Shown: positions 1 through 8,049, counted from the first letter of the stretch. The stretch is DNA of 43,007 nucleotides from an uncultured Eubacteriales bacterium (GCA_934394855.1 CAKRRH010000015.1:1-43007), one strand, 5' to 3'. Program-made: numbers and translations. The notes: generated from the letters alone by a model not told the origin.

Positions 1-10
1 GGAAAGTGCA

Positions 11-31
11 TTTAAGGGCTGCGCCCTTAAA
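11..31. repeat. Perfect 9-bp hairpin, followed by alternative hairpins to 58
   Basis: TTTAAGGGC (11-19) and GCCCTTAAA (23-31) form a perfect 9-bp stem with a 3-nt loop. Immediately after it, AAATCCC (31-37) can pair with GGGATTT (42-48), or GGGGGA (40-45) can pair with TCCCCC (53-58). The two later pairings exclude each other. No gene is visible in 1-371. The palindromes here could be terminators of a gene left of the window or part of a mobile palindromic repeat. Confidence 0.6.
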
Positions 32-58
32 AATCCCGAGGGGGATTTCGATTCCCCC

Positions 59-157
59 TGTACGATAACGGAATTTTGCAATCGTGCAAACCGTCGTGCT
101 GAGAAAAGGCACTACAAGATGATTGAATTAGGGCAGTATGATTGCCGTTATCGTACA
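59..157. repeat. 99-bp element closed by a perfect 13-bp inverted repeat
   Basis: TGTACGATAACGG (59-71) is exactly complementary to CCGTTATCGTACA (145-157). Inside lie a hairpin TTTGCA-atcg-TGCAAA (75-90) and a second, interrupted one, GTCGTGC (93-99) with GCACTAC (109-115). The shape is that of a small multibranched RNA or of a palindromic mobile element. No ORF of substance lies inside. I do not recognise it as a known riboswitch or IS end. Confidence 0.55.
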
Positions 158-170
158 CCCCTTAAAACGA

Positions 171-221
171 GTTTTTGTTCCGAAAATGAGATAATTAGGG
201 TAGCATAAATGGAACAAAAAC
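171..221. repeat. 11-bp inverted repeat
   Basis: GTTTTTGTTCC (171-181) is perfectly complementary to GGAACAAAAAC (211-221), with 29 nt between. It follows the 13-bp inverted repeat by 13 bp, so 11-221 is a run of three separate palindromes. No protein-coding sequence is seen. Confidence 0.55.
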
Positions 222-308
222 GGTTGTGGATTTATTAAGCGGTCGGTATTTTTGTTACGCTATATCATAATAAAAATATGTTATAAATGAAGCTTTTTGA
301 AAGGGGGT

Positions 309-347
309 TCGGGGGATGTCCTTTTTCACGAAAAAGGCATCCCCCGA
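309..347. repeat. Strong 17-bp hairpin downstream of the CmpB-like gene
   Basis: TCGGGGGATG (309-318) pairs with CATCCCCCGA (338-347), and CCTTTTT (320-326) with AAAAAGG (331-337), with one bulged base and a 4-nt loop. It lies 25 bp past the stop of the minus-strand gene at 372. On that strand it is followed by CCCCCTTTC rather than a clean T-run, so it may be a 3'-end stabiliser or a weak terminator. Confidence 0.5.
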
Positions 348-371
348 TAAGTAAGTTTTTTCAATTAAATT

Positions 372-1172
372 TCACTTGACAGCTTGACCGGTGGTTGGGT
401 CGACGCCTTTATTATTACTTTTATCCTCGCTGATTTTACCGTTTTCCATAAACCGCATATTCGGGTAATACCACTCCATTCGGCTGTTTGGATAGTGCTT
501 ATCCATATATCTGCCGATTGAGGTTGTTGCGGGAATGTCTTCGAGCCGTTCCGCCCATCTTAACACGGCGACCGAGGACATGAACATATTGAACACCATG
601 AACACTGCCAAGATCCACGAAAGCGGACGACCTAATTTGTTCGGTATTTTTAAAATCAGCGAACAAAATCTCGGATAGAGAAATTTGATCCACAAAATCG
701 CCAAGATGCCCCAGAAAATCGAATATAACAAGCAAATTCGACCGTTGATGTTAAACGGCAGCTTGCTGTAATCCCACGAGACCGTGCCGAAGATCTGCTC
801 CTGCACCCAGCTGCATATATATTCGATCGCACCGCCCAAAATCGTTCCGCCGATCAGAATATATAAATCCCGCTTGTACCGCAGCCAATAGAGCCCGAGA
901 GTGAGCGCCACCGCACCGAAGCCATAGACCGGGTTAAACGGACCATAGATCAGTCCCGAACGGTTTTCAAGATGAAACTGCGTTGCAAGACAAAACAGCA
1001 GCTCGACCACAACGCCTAAAAATGCGCCGATGAAAAATATCCAAAACAGCTTGTAAAAACAAAGCCCTTTTGCAAAATGATCCGTCTTTTGCTCTTTTGC
1101 CTCGATCTCCTGCAAAGGCGGTCCCTGGATTTTTGCAATCACACGCCCGATCTTCTCTTTTTTCTTTCCCAT
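372..1172 (-). CDS. Putative ABC-transporter type IV (CmpB family) membrane protein
   Basis: A predicted integral membrane protein of 266 residues. Seen: a basic N-terminus (MGKKKEK), then about five hydrophobic segments, with the motif GPFNPVYGFGAV after the first and FGTVSWDYSKLPFN followed by GRICLLYSIFWG in the middle. These two blocks are the signature of the Pfam family called putative ABC-transporter type IV (CmpB). The biochemical role of that family is not settled, so no substrate is proposed. I chose the ATG at 1172 because GAAAGG lies about 10 nt upstream; an in-frame ATG at 1205 has no ribosome binding site. The C-terminal ~60 residues are hydrophilic. The gene has its own promoter and stands alone, divergent from ppdK. 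Confidence 0.8.
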   Translation of the reverse strand: MGKKKEKIGRVIAKIQGPPLQEIEAKEQKTDHFAKGLCFYKLFWIFFIGAFLGVVVELLFCLATQFHLENRSGLIYGPFNPVYGFGAVALTLGLYWLRYKRDLYILIGGTILGGAIEYICSWVQEQIFGTVSWDYSKLPFNINGRICLLYSIFWGILAILWIKFLYPRFCSLILKIPNKLGRPLSWILAVFMVFNMFMSSVAVLRWAERLEDIPATTSIGRYMDKHYPNSRMEWYYPNMRFMENGKISEDKSNNKGVDPTTGQAVK

Positions 1173-1222
1173 AGTTAAACTAAACCTTTCAAAAATACAA
1201 TTCATTTTTGCATATTATTATA

Positions 1223-1251
1223 ACTATACATATTCGGGGGCGGGTTGTCAA
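1223..1251 (-). promoter_or_regulatory. Sigma-A-type promoter of the CmpB-like gene
   Basis: On the minus strand: a perfect -35 TTGACA (1251-1246), a 17-nt spacer and -10 TATAGT (1228-1223), about 50 nt before the chosen start at 1172. Confidence 0.75.
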
Positions 1252-1384
1252 GATGAATATTAAAAAAGTACAAATTTACGCAGTTTTTACGCTTATATAT
1301 AAAAATAAGGTATTTTTTGGCGAATATGCTTAAATAAACATTAGAAAAATTTATAAAATTTTCAGTATTATATTAAAAAAACAG

Positions 1385-1413
1385 TAGACGAACGGACAAA
1401 AAGTTGTTATAAT
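1385..1413 (+). promoter_or_regulatory. Probable ppdK promoter with extended -10
   Basis: TATAAT at 1408-1413 is preceded by TGT (1405-1407), an extended -10. The -35 at the 17-nt spacing is TAGACG, a partial match. The rest of 1173-1495 is AT-rich and holds no gene. Confidence 0.65.
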
Positions 1414-1422
1414 TATTACAAG

Positions 1423-1472
1423 TCTGCAATGCTGTAATCAAAAGCAGATATAAAAACCCCTTTTATGGGTTT
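1423..1472 (+). promoter_or_regulatory. Structured leader of ppdK
   Basis: In the roughly 75-nt leader, TCTGC (1423-1427) can pair with GCAGA (1444-1448), and AAACCC (1454-1459) with GGGTTT (1467-1472). The second hairpin ends 8 nt before the AGGAGG ribosome binding site (1481-1486). There is no T-run after it, so it looks like an RNA-stability or translation element rather than a terminator. No riboswitch class is recognised. Confidence 0.35.
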
Positions 1473-1495
1473 CAATATTTAGGAGGTATTTGTAA

Positions 1496-4126
1496 ATGAG
1501 CCACAAATATGTGTACCTTTTTAAAGAAGGTAATGCAAACATGAGAGAGCTTCTCGGCGGTAAAGGTGCAAACCTTGCTGAGATGACAAACATTGGTCTT
1601 CCTGTACCGCAGGGCTTCACAATTTCAACAGAAGCTTGCACACAGTATTATGAAGACGGCCGTGAGATTAACGCTGACATCATGGCTGAAATCGACGAGA
1701 ACATCGTTAAAATGGAAGAGATCACCGGCAAAAAGTTCGGCGACAAGGAAAATCCGCTTCTCGTTTCGGTTCGTTCGGGCGCTCGCGCTTCAATGCCGGG
1801 TATGATGGACACAATCCTTAACCTCGGTCTTAACGAAGAGGTTGTTGAGGTAATGGCTGAAAAGTCAAACAATCCTCGTTGGGCATGGGACTGCTATCGC
1901 CGTTTCATTCAGATGTATTCTGACGTTGTTATGGAAGTCGGCAAAAAATATTTCGAAGAGCTCATCGATGAGATGAAGTCTAAGAAGGGTGTAACTCAGG
2001 ACGTTGAGCTTACAGCTGAAGACCTCAAAGAGCTCGCAGGCCAGTTCAAGGCTGAATATAAAGCTAAAATCGGCACAGATTTCCCGTCTGATCCTAAGGA
2101 ACAGCTCATGGGCGCAATCAAAGCCGTTTTCCGTTCATGGGACAACCCCCGTGCAAACGTATATCGCCGTGATAACGACATTCCTTATTCATGGGGTACT
2201 GCCGTTAACGTTCAGATGATGGCATTCGGTAACATGGGTGACGATTGCGGCACAGGTGTTGCATTTACCCGTGACCCGGCAACAGGCGAAAAGGGCTTGT
2301 TCGGTGAGTTCCTTACAAACGCACAGGGCGAAGACGTTGTTGCAGGTGTTCGTACACCTATGCACATTTCGGAAATGGAACAGAAGTTCCCTGAGGCATT
2401 TGCAGAATTCACAAAGGTTTGCAAGACTTTGGAAGACCATTACAGAGATATGCAGGATATGGAGTTCACCGTTGAGCACGGCAAGCTTTATATGCTCCAG
2501 ACCCGTAACGGTAAGAGAACTGCTCAGGCAGCGCTCAAGATCGCTTGCGACCTCGTTGACGAAGGCATGAGAACAGAGGAAGAGGCAGTTGAGATGATCG
2601 ATCCTCGCAACCTCGACACACTTCTCCATCCGCAGTTCGACGCTAAGGCGCTCAAAGCAAACGAACCGGTTGCAAAAGCACTTGCTGCATCTCCCGGAGC
2701 TGCTTGCGGTAAGATCGTATTTACTGCTGAAGACGCTAAGGCTTGGAACGAAAGAGGCGAAAAGGTAGTTCTCGTTCGTTTGGAAACATCTCCTGAAGAT
2801 ATTGAAGGTATGAAAGCATCACAGGGTATCCTCACAGTTCGCGGCGGTATGACTTCTCACGCTGCTGTTGTTGCTCGCGGAATGGGTACTTGCTGTGTAT
2901 CAGGTTGCTCGGCTATCAACATGGACGAAGCAAACAAGAAATTCACACTTGCAGGCAAAGAGTATCATGAGGGCGATTACCTCTCAATCGACGGCTCAAC
3001 CGGTAACATCTATGACGGCATCATCCCGACAGTAGACGCTACAATCGCAGGTGAGTTCGGCAGAATCATGGCTTGGGCTGACAAGTACAGAGTGCTTAAA
3101 GTTCGCACAAACGCTGATACTCCGGCTGACGCTAAGAAAGCTCGTGAGCTCGGCGCAGAAGGCATTGGTCTTTGCCGTACAGAGCATATGTTCTTTGATC
3201 CGGACAGAATCGGCGCATTCCGTGAGATGATCTGCTCGGATACAGTAGAAGAAAGAATTGCAGCGCTCGATAAGATCGAGCCGATGCAGCAGAGCGACTT
3301 TGAGAAGCTCTATGAAGCACTTGAGGGTTGCCCGGTAACAATCCGATTCCTCGACCCGCCGCTTCATGAGTTCGTTCCGACAGAAGAAGCTGACATCGAA
3401 GCTCTTGCTAAGACTCAGGGCAAATCTGTTGAACAGATCAAAGCAATCATTGCATCACTCCACGAGTTCAACCCGATGATGGGTCACCGTGGCTGCCGTC
3501 TTGCAGTAACATATCCTGAAATCGCAGTAATGCAGACAAAGGCTGTTATCAAGGCTGCTATCAATGTTAAAAAGGCTCATCCGGATTGGAACATCGTTCC
3601 GGAAATCATGATTCCGCTTGTTGGCGAAGTTAAAGAGCTTAAATATGTTAAGAATACTGTTGTTAAGACTGCTGATGAAGTTATCGCCGCTGCAGGCGCT
3701 GACCTCAAATATGAAGTTGGTACAATGATTGAAATTCCGCGTGCTGCTCTTACAGCTGATGAGATCGCAAAAGAAGCTGAGTTCTTCTGCTTCGGTACAA
3801 ACGATCTTACTCAGATGACATTCGGCTTCAGCCGTGATGATGCAGGTAAGTTCCTTGACGCTTACTATGACGCTAAGATCTTTGAGAACGATCCGTTTGC
3901 TAAGCTCGACCAGACAGGTGTTGGCAAGCTCATGGATATGGCTATTAAGATGGGTAAATCGGTTCGCCCCGATATGCACATCGGTATCTGCGGCGAGCAC
4001 GGCGGCGATCCGTCATCTGTTGAGTTCTGCCATAAGCTTGGCATGACTTACGTATCATGCTCACCGTTCCGTGTTCCGATCGCTCGTTTGGCAGCAGCTC
4101 AGGCAGCTATCAAGGACAGAAAATAA
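1496..4126 (+). CDS. ppdK: Pyruvate, phosphate dikinase
   Basis: Cytosolic enzyme interconverting pyruvate, ATP and phosphate with phosphoenolpyruvate, AMP and pyrophosphate. In clostridia it serves PPi-linked glycolysis or PEP formation. At 876 residues it has the full length of bacterial PPDK. Seen in order: N-terminal nucleotide-binding domain (KYVYLFKEG, then ELLGGKGANLAEM), a central phosphohistidine domain with GGMTSHAAVVARGMG placing the catalytic His at residue 455, and a C-terminal TIM barrel with GLCRTEHMFF, GHRGCRL, GTNDLTQM and the catalytic Cys in GICGEHGGDP (about residue 832). The start is fixed by a consensus AGGAGG 9 nt upstream. Codon choice is rich in GCT, GTT and CTT compared with its neighbours, as expected for a highly expressed gene (inference). 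It is monocistronic, with a strong terminator 40 bp after the stop. Confidence 0.98.
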   Translation: MSHKYVYLFKEGNANMRELLGGKGANLAEMTNIGLPVPQGFTISTEACTQYYEDGREINADIMAEIDENIVKMEEITGKKFGDKENPLLVSVRSGARASMPGMMDTILNLGLNEEVVEVMAEKSNNPRWAWDCYRRFIQMYSDVVMEVGKKYFEELIDEMKSKKGVTQDVELTAEDLKELAGQFKAEYKAKIGTDFPSDPKEQLMGAIKAVFRSWDNPRANVYRRDNDIPYSWGTAVNVQMMAFGNMGDDCGTGVAFTRDPATGEKGLFGEFLTNAQGEDVVAGVRTPMHISEMEQKFPEAFAEFTKVCKTLEDHYRDMQDMEFTVEHGKLYMLQTRNGKRTAQAALKIACDLVDEGMRTEEEAVEMIDPRNLDTLLHPQFDAKALKANEPVAKALAASPGAACGKIVFTAEDAKAWNERGEKVVLVRLETSPEDIEGMKASQGILTVRGGMTSHAAVVARGMGTCCVSGCSAINMDEANKKFTLAGKEYHEGDYLSIDGSTGNIYDGIIPTVDATIAGEFGRIMAWADKYRVLKVRTNADTPADAKKARELGAEGIGLCRTEHMFFDPDRIGAFREMICSDTVEERIAALDKIEPMQQSDFEKLYEALEGCPVTIRFLDPPLHEFVPTEEADIEALAKTQGKSVEQIKAIIASLHEFNPMMGHRGCRLAVTYPEIAVMQTKAVIKAAINVKKAHPDWNIVPEIMIPLVGEVKELKYVKNTVVKTADEVIAAAGADLKYEVGTMIEIPRAALTADEIAKEAEFFCFGTNDLTQMTFGFSRDDAGKFLDAYYDAKIFENDPFAKLDQTGVGKLMDMAIKMGKSVRPDMHIGICGEHGGDPSSVEFCHKLGMTYVSCSPFRVPIARLAAAQAAIKDRK

Positions 4127-4166
4127 TCTAATATTTTTGTCTTGAGTATTGGCTCATGAATAAATC

Positions 4167-4200
4167 ATCCCCGTACCCTTTTGGGTACGGGGATTTTTTA
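4167..4200 (+). terminator. Rho-independent terminator of ppdK
   Basis: CCCCGTACCC (4169-4178) pairs with GGGTACGGGG (4183-4192), extended by AT/AT, with a TTTT loop and a T7 run. It lies between two convergent genes and may also stop the minus-strand transcript ending at 4233. Confidence 0.93.
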
Positions 4201-4232
4201 GCTTTATAAATCCACAGGATCGGGAATTATGA

Positions 4233-7139
4233 TTATGCCATGGATTTTTTGCGGTAAATTAATAATATCGATATGCCGATTGCCAAGATGATAAGAACTA
4301 CTGTCTGCGTTGTAGGTGCGCCCTCGGCACCGGTTTGCGGCGAATCGTCAATGGACTCTGACGAAGAATCAACATCGTTCGTCGTTATTTGTGTTGCGGC
4401 TGTGTCGTCCGCAGATAATTCGGCCGATGTGGATTGATTGCCTAAAGTTGTGGTTTGAGCGTCATTTTGCATATTGTTATCAGTGCTTGCGATTTGACTT
4501 GCGGTTGTATGTTCGGTGGTGCTTTCAGTCGTTGCTTCAGTCGGTTTTAATCTTAATGAGCCGATTGCATTTTCAATCGCGACTGCCATATTATCAACTG
4601 CCGCCTGTTCGGTGATGTCCTTGTTACGAACGACCGCATTTACCGCCGCAATGACTGCCGAAATGTCGCTGTATTTGCTGTTGTCGAGCATTATCGCTTT
4701 GTTGATTGCTTCGTCAACCTTTGAATAATCCGCGTCCTTGAGCCTTAGTGCGCTGATTGCGTTTTCGATTGTCCATGCCATGGAGTCTACCGCTGATTGC
4801 TCGGTGATGTCCTTATTGCGAATAACATCATTCACAGCCTTGTCAACCGCCGAGAAGTCTTTATATAAACTCTTATCAAGCGCTTTTGCCTTATCAAGTG
4901 CTTTGTCAACATTTGAATAATCGGCATTTTTAAGCTTCAGATTTTTGAGTGCGTCCTCAATGGCGATTGCCATATCATCAACGGCTTCCTGCTGATCCAG
5001 TTTCTTTTCTCGGTCAACTGAGCCGATCGCCGCCGCAACATCGGGATAATTATCATAAAGTATGTTGTAAACATATTTATTAAGTTCCATTACCTTTCCG
5101 ATTGCGTCGTCAACCTTTGCGTAGTCGGCGGATATGAATTTCAAATCATTTATAGCCTGTTCGATTGCTGTTGCCATTTTGTCAACAACATCCTGTTCGG
5201 TGATGTTTTTACCGCGAACAACATTGCCAATCGCCTCTTCAACCGCCGCAAAACTCATATATTTCTTTTTGTCAAGCGAGTTTGCACGTTCGATTGCCTC
5301 GTCAACCTTTGAATAATCCGCGTCTTTATATATTAACCCGTTGATTGCGTTCTCAATGGCAAGTGCCATTTTGTCAACTTCCGATTGCTTGGTAAAATCC
5401 ATGTTTCGCACAACCGCATTTATTGCGTTTGTGACATCGGCAAAGTTTTTATATAAATCTTTGTTAAGTGCGTTGGCTTTGTTGATTGCTTCGTCAACCT
5501 TTGTGTAGTCGGCGTCTTTTAACTTCAATGCCGCAATTGCGTCCTCAATCGCACGGGCATAGCCGTCTATCTCGGTTTGTTTGGTATAATCCAAATCCCT
5601 GACAACTGCATTTATTGCATCGGTTACCGCCGAAAAATCTTTATAATCATCTTGGTTCAGCAGGTTTGCTTTTTTAATCGCCTCGTCAACTTTTGAATAA
5701 TCGCCTTTGAACAAATATTCACGGTCATATTGCGAATAGCATAGCGTAAATTTATTTTTTTCAGGGAGACCATAGTTATAAATGGCGGTGACTTGATCGG
5801 AAGCGTTTAAGTTGAAAGAAGGCAGTTTATAGAAAATTTTATTGTCTTCATTGAGCATTCGCTGTGACAGTGCGTCAAGCTGGTTGGTTGACGGATTGTA
5901 ATAATAAAAACAGCCGTTTTCCTGTTCAATGACTCGTTCGACATTTTGCTCGTCATACCACTTTCCGTCATCATTTTTGGTATATTTTTTGTCAAATATC
6001 GTGATTTCGTTGCTGCTGGTTTTATACGGTTCATACCCGATCGCAGTAATATAATTCAGTTCGCCGTTTTTAAACAGCGCCGTGTAGGTTGTGTCGCCTG
6101 TTTTTGATACATCACCGAGTATTGTGTCGGTCATGGTTCCGTTTGAATCAAAATCGATTCTGTGAATCTTGTTTTGGTTGTAGTAGATCAAGTCCGAATT
6201 TTGAGAATTGACAACCGACGCATTTGAATTGCCGTCGGTCAGAGCGGTTACATCATTACCGTTGTTTTGCGCTATTTTTATCGTGCTGTTTTTATATTTT
6301 TCATCTCTGAATAAAAAGTTTTGCGTTACGATTTTATCATACATCATATCGCCAATGTGAGTTTGGGCTGAGGCTTCCTCGAATATTGCCACCGGTTTGT
6401 TTTTCTTCTCGCAAATCGCATATGACGATATATAGTTGCAGCTGCTTGCAAAAATCATCGGTACCGGATTGCCGTTTGCGTCTGTCCGATTGTTCTCCGA
6501 ATAGAACTTGTTGTTTTCGGGGTCATAATAAAGACCTTCGATCCCATAAGCGTTGTCATTGAAAGCAATATCATCACAAACGACCCATGATACAAGTATT
6601 TTTCCGTTTATCTTTGTTACTCTTGAATTATATGTTCCGCTGTTCTCCGAAGTATATATATTTGCATTGCTGATTGTGTCATTAAACGCAAAAGTCTCAG
6701 AGCTCATTGAGGTCACGGAAATTCTCATTGCAGCCGCTATTTCGTTTCCTGTTGCATTTTCGTCGAAGCTTTTTTCGGCGTTTGTCCATGACATGATCAT
6801 GTTGTCGTCGGAATATAAAAACGGTTCAATTTCCCAATTTTCTACTCCATCGTCGTCGATGATTATAGGTCTTGAAAATGTTCTTCCGTTTCCAATCGAA
6901 TAATAGAGCTCTGCAGCATCCTCATTATATCTAAAAGAGAACAGCAGCATCTCTTTAGATGAGCCCTTAATTTGTGCTATCTTTACTTCGCTGTATTTAG
7001 GCATACCTTCAAGCAGCACAGTGTGTGTTGCTTTGCCGTTTTCGGCTGATACGGCAGACGGTATCAACCCGATCATCAGTGCTGATGTTAAGATTAGAGC
7101 CAGCAGCATTGCTGTTTTGCGGAAAGTCTTTTTCTTCAT
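4233..7139 (-). CDS. Cell-wall-anchored surface protein with six FIVAR-like repeats
   Basis: A 968-residue exported protein. Seen in order: a signal peptide (KKKTFRKTAMLLALIL, likely cleavage after SAVSA at residue 32); a region of about 440 residues rich in short beta-strand patterns with aromatic and Asp turns, which may be a propeller-like binding domain; six tandem repeats of about 64 residues (478-865) of the type DADYSKVDEAI...ALNK...; a Thr/Ser/Glu-rich stalk; and a C-terminal sorting signal SPQTG (933-937) followed by a hydrophobic helix and RKKSMA. The repeats match the FIVAR type found in surface proteins and glycoside hydrolases. SPxTG resembles the (S/P)PxTG motif known for Clostridioides difficile sortase B, so covalent wall anchoring is likely. 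Catalytic function, if any, is not recognisable. Start: GAGGAGG lies 8 nt upstream. Confidence 0.85.
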   Translation of the reverse strand: MKKKTFRKTAMLLALILTSALMIGLIPSAVSAENGKATHTVLLEGMPKYSEVKIAQIKGSSKEMLLFSFRYNEDAAELYYSIGNGRTFSRPIIIDDDGVENWEIEPFLYSDDNMIMSWTNAEKSFDENATGNEIAAAMRISVTSMSSETFAFNDTISNANIYTSENSGTYNSRVTKINGKILVSWVVCDDIAFNDNAYGIEGLYYDPENNKFYSENNRTDANGNPVPMIFASSCNYISSYAICEKKNKPVAIFEEASAQTHIGDMMYDKIVTQNFLFRDEKYKNSTIKIAQNNGNDVTALTDGNSNASVVNSQNSDLIYYNQNKIHRIDFDSNGTMTDTILGDVSKTGDTTYTALFKNGELNYITAIGYEPYKTSSNEITIFDKKYTKNDDGKWYDEQNVERVIEQENGCFYYYNPSTNQLDALSQRMLNEDNKIFYKLPSFNLNASDQVTAIYNYGLPEKNKFTLCYSQYDREYLFKGDYSKVDEAIKKANLLNQDDYKDFSAVTDAINAVVRDLDYTKQTEIDGYARAIEDAIAALKLKDADYTKVDEAINKANALNKDLYKNFADVTNAINAVVRNMDFTKQSEVDKMALAIENAINGLIYKDADYSKVDEAIERANSLDKKKYMSFAAVEEAIGNVVRGKNITEQDVVDKMATAIEQAINDLKFISADYAKVDDAIGKVMELNKYVYNILYDNYPDVAAAIGSVDREKKLDQQEAVDDMAIAIEDALKNLKLKNADYSNVDKALDKAKALDKSLYKDFSAVDKAVNDVIRNKDITEQSAVDSMAWTIENAISALRLKDADYSKVDEAINKAIMLDNSKYSDISAVIAAVNAVVRNKDITEQAAVDNMAVAIENAIGSLRLKPTEATTESTTEHTTASQIASTDNNMQNDAQTTTLGNQSTSAELSADDTAATQITTNDVDSSSESIDDSPQTGAEGAPTTQTVVLIILAIGISILLIYRKKSMA
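4545..5708 (-). repeat. Six tandem ~64-codon FIVAR-like repeats
   Basis: Each repeat begins with (D/N/S)ADY-x-(K/N)VD(E/K/D)A(I/L), or KGDY in the first, has a central AV..A(I/V)..V.R motif and ends with a helix such as MA.AIE.AI..L. Five repeats have 64 codons. The fourth carries a 4-codon insertion and is the most divergent. Repeats 2 and 6 are close to each other, suggesting expansion by duplication. Confidence 0.85.
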
Positions 7140-7203
7140 AGGAAAATCCTCCTCGTATTTTAGAATAGGCCGTCAGTAACTTCAAACATCTCCTCTATAA
7201 CCA

Positions 7204-7232
7204 ATTATATGTTAATTTATGCTAAAAGTAAA
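7204..7232 (-). promoter_or_regulatory. Promoter of the surface protein gene
   Basis: Minus strand: -35 TTTACT (7232-7227), 17-nt spacer, perfect -10 TATAAT (7209-7204). It leaves a leader of about 60 nt before the ATG at 7139. Confidence 0.65.
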
Positions 7233-7239
7233 GAGAATT

Positions 7240-7460
7240 TTGGAAAGTTAAACACGGTTATTTTGGTAAAGATGTTTTTGAGATATGAGAATGAATTTCG
7301 ATTTAAAGAATAAAATCTATTCAATATATACTAGAAAGCGACTTTTTTAATAATCTTTGCTAACACATAGCAGAGACGAAAAAACAAATATAATTTTTCT
7401 TCAATAATTATATTATTCCGAAATTTATATCTTAAAATTAATTAAATATATCTATCATGA
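7240..7460. other. AT-rich spacer without a recognised gene
   Basis: This very AT-rich stretch lies between the surface protein promoter and the tRNA-Leu terminator. I see no ORF with a ribosome binding site, no RNA gene and no repeat in it. Confidence 0.5.
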
Positions 7461-7493
7461 AAAACAGGAACGACGAAAGCCGTTCCTGTTTTT
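7461..7493 (-). terminator. Terminator of tRNA-Leu
   Basis: AAAACAGGAACG (7461-7472) and CGTTCCTGTTTT (7481-7492) form a perfect 12-bp stem with an 8-nt loop. On the minus strand it begins directly after the encoded CCA of the tRNA and ends in a T-run. Confidence 0.9.
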
Positions 7494-7580
7494 TGGTGCG
7501 GGTAACAGGACTTGAACCTGCATGAAGGAACCCTCACTAGAACCTGAATCTAGCGCGTCTGCCAATTCCGCCATACCCGC
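7494..7580 (-). tRNA. tRNA-Leu (anticodon CAG)
   Basis: An 87-nt class II tRNA with encoded CCA (7494-7496). The acceptor strands GCGGGTA and TACCCGC pair perfectly with discriminator A. The D-arm has GCG...CGC with GAATTGGCAGA. The anticodon stem CTAGA/TCTAG carries loop TTCAGGT, giving CAG, which reads CUG. A long variable arm follows, then the T-arm GCAGG-TTCAAGT-CCTGT. The long variable arm and A73 fit leucine identity. The 5' 22 nt of this gene recur twice further upstream (7767-7788 and 7978-7999). Confidence 0.97.
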
Positions 7581-7766
7581 ATATTCTGTTTTTGGTTTTC
7601 TTGTTTTGCCACACAAAACCAATGTGTTTGATATGAGATTGGCGACGCGCTACGCTACACCTTGCAGATACAAAATCCGTTACTCGCAATAATTGCTCGT
7701 CGGATTTTGGCTGCTGCGTTTTTTCAACCATCGCTCATTCTGCCACAGGCAGCGCTCGGTTAAAAA
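7559..7766 (-). repeat. Tandem unit 1 (208 bp), overlapping the tRNA-Leu 5' end
   Basis: On the minus strand the unit ends with the first 22 nt of tRNA-Leu (acceptor 5' strand through GGCAG). The part before that contains a TTGGTTTT...AAAACCAA stem, a CAAAATCCG...CGGATTTTG stem with an inner GCAA-tta-TTGC, and a CTGCC-tgt-GGCAG hairpin within AACCG...TGGTT. It is nearly identical to 7767-7977. No convincing coding sequence: an ATG here is ACG in the other copy. Confidence 0.9.
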
Positions 7767-7977
7767 CTGCCAATTCCGCCATACCCGCATATTCTGTTTT
7801 TTGGTTTTCTTGTTTTGCCACACAAAACCAATGTGGTTAAATAATGAGGTAGGCGACGCGCTACGCTACACCTTGCAGATACAAAATCCGTAACTCGCAA
7901 TAATTGCTCGTCGGATTTTGGCTGCTGCGTTTTTTCAACCGTCGCTTATTCTGCCACAGGCAGCGCTCGGTTAAAAA
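7767..7977 (-). repeat. Tandem unit 2 (211 bp) with a truncated tRNA-Leu 5' fragment
   Basis: This second copy of the unit begins directly after copy 1. Its tRNA part stops after GGCAG (22 nt) and runs into TTTTTAACC, so it cannot form a tRNA. It differs from copy 1 mainly in a 14-16-nt block next to GGCGACGCGC and at a few single positions, including a G-U to G-C change in the AACCG...YGGTT stem. Confidence 0.9.
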
Positions 7978-8004
7978 CTGCCAATTCCGCCATACCCGCA
8001 TATT
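7978..8004 (-). repeat. Third, 27-bp remnant: tRNA-Leu 5' fragment plus AATAT
   Basis: The same 22-nt tRNA-Leu 5' sequence and the AATAT before it appear a third time. Beyond this point the sequence diverges from the units. It therefore marks the original junction between the tRNA gene and its native upstream region, which holds the promoter. Confidence 0.88.
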
Positions 8005-8049
8005 AAAATGCATCTGTCACGATTGATTACAACCACAACAGCAAAACAC

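Noticed and set aside
2189..2629. Long minus-strand frames inside ppdK (also 3455-4000)
   Set aside because: They are antisense to a gene with full-length conserved domains and have no ribosome binding site or recognisable protein pattern.
7537..7731. A 64-codon minus-strand frame running through the tandem unit into tRNA-Leu, ending YGGIGRRARFRF
   Set aside because: Its C-terminal part is a translation of the tRNA gene, a classic misannotation, and its ATG is ACG in the second copy of the unit.
7559..8004. CRISPR-like array
   Set aside because: Units are about 210 bp and nearly identical throughout, with no short repeats separated by unique spacers and no cas genes.
7581..8049. T-box leader upstream of the tRNA
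   Set aside because: T-boxes precede aminoacyl-tRNA synthetase or amino-acid genes and contain a TGGN-type antiterminator bulge; here the downstream gene is a tRNA and the tRNA-like pieces are exact copies of its 5' end.
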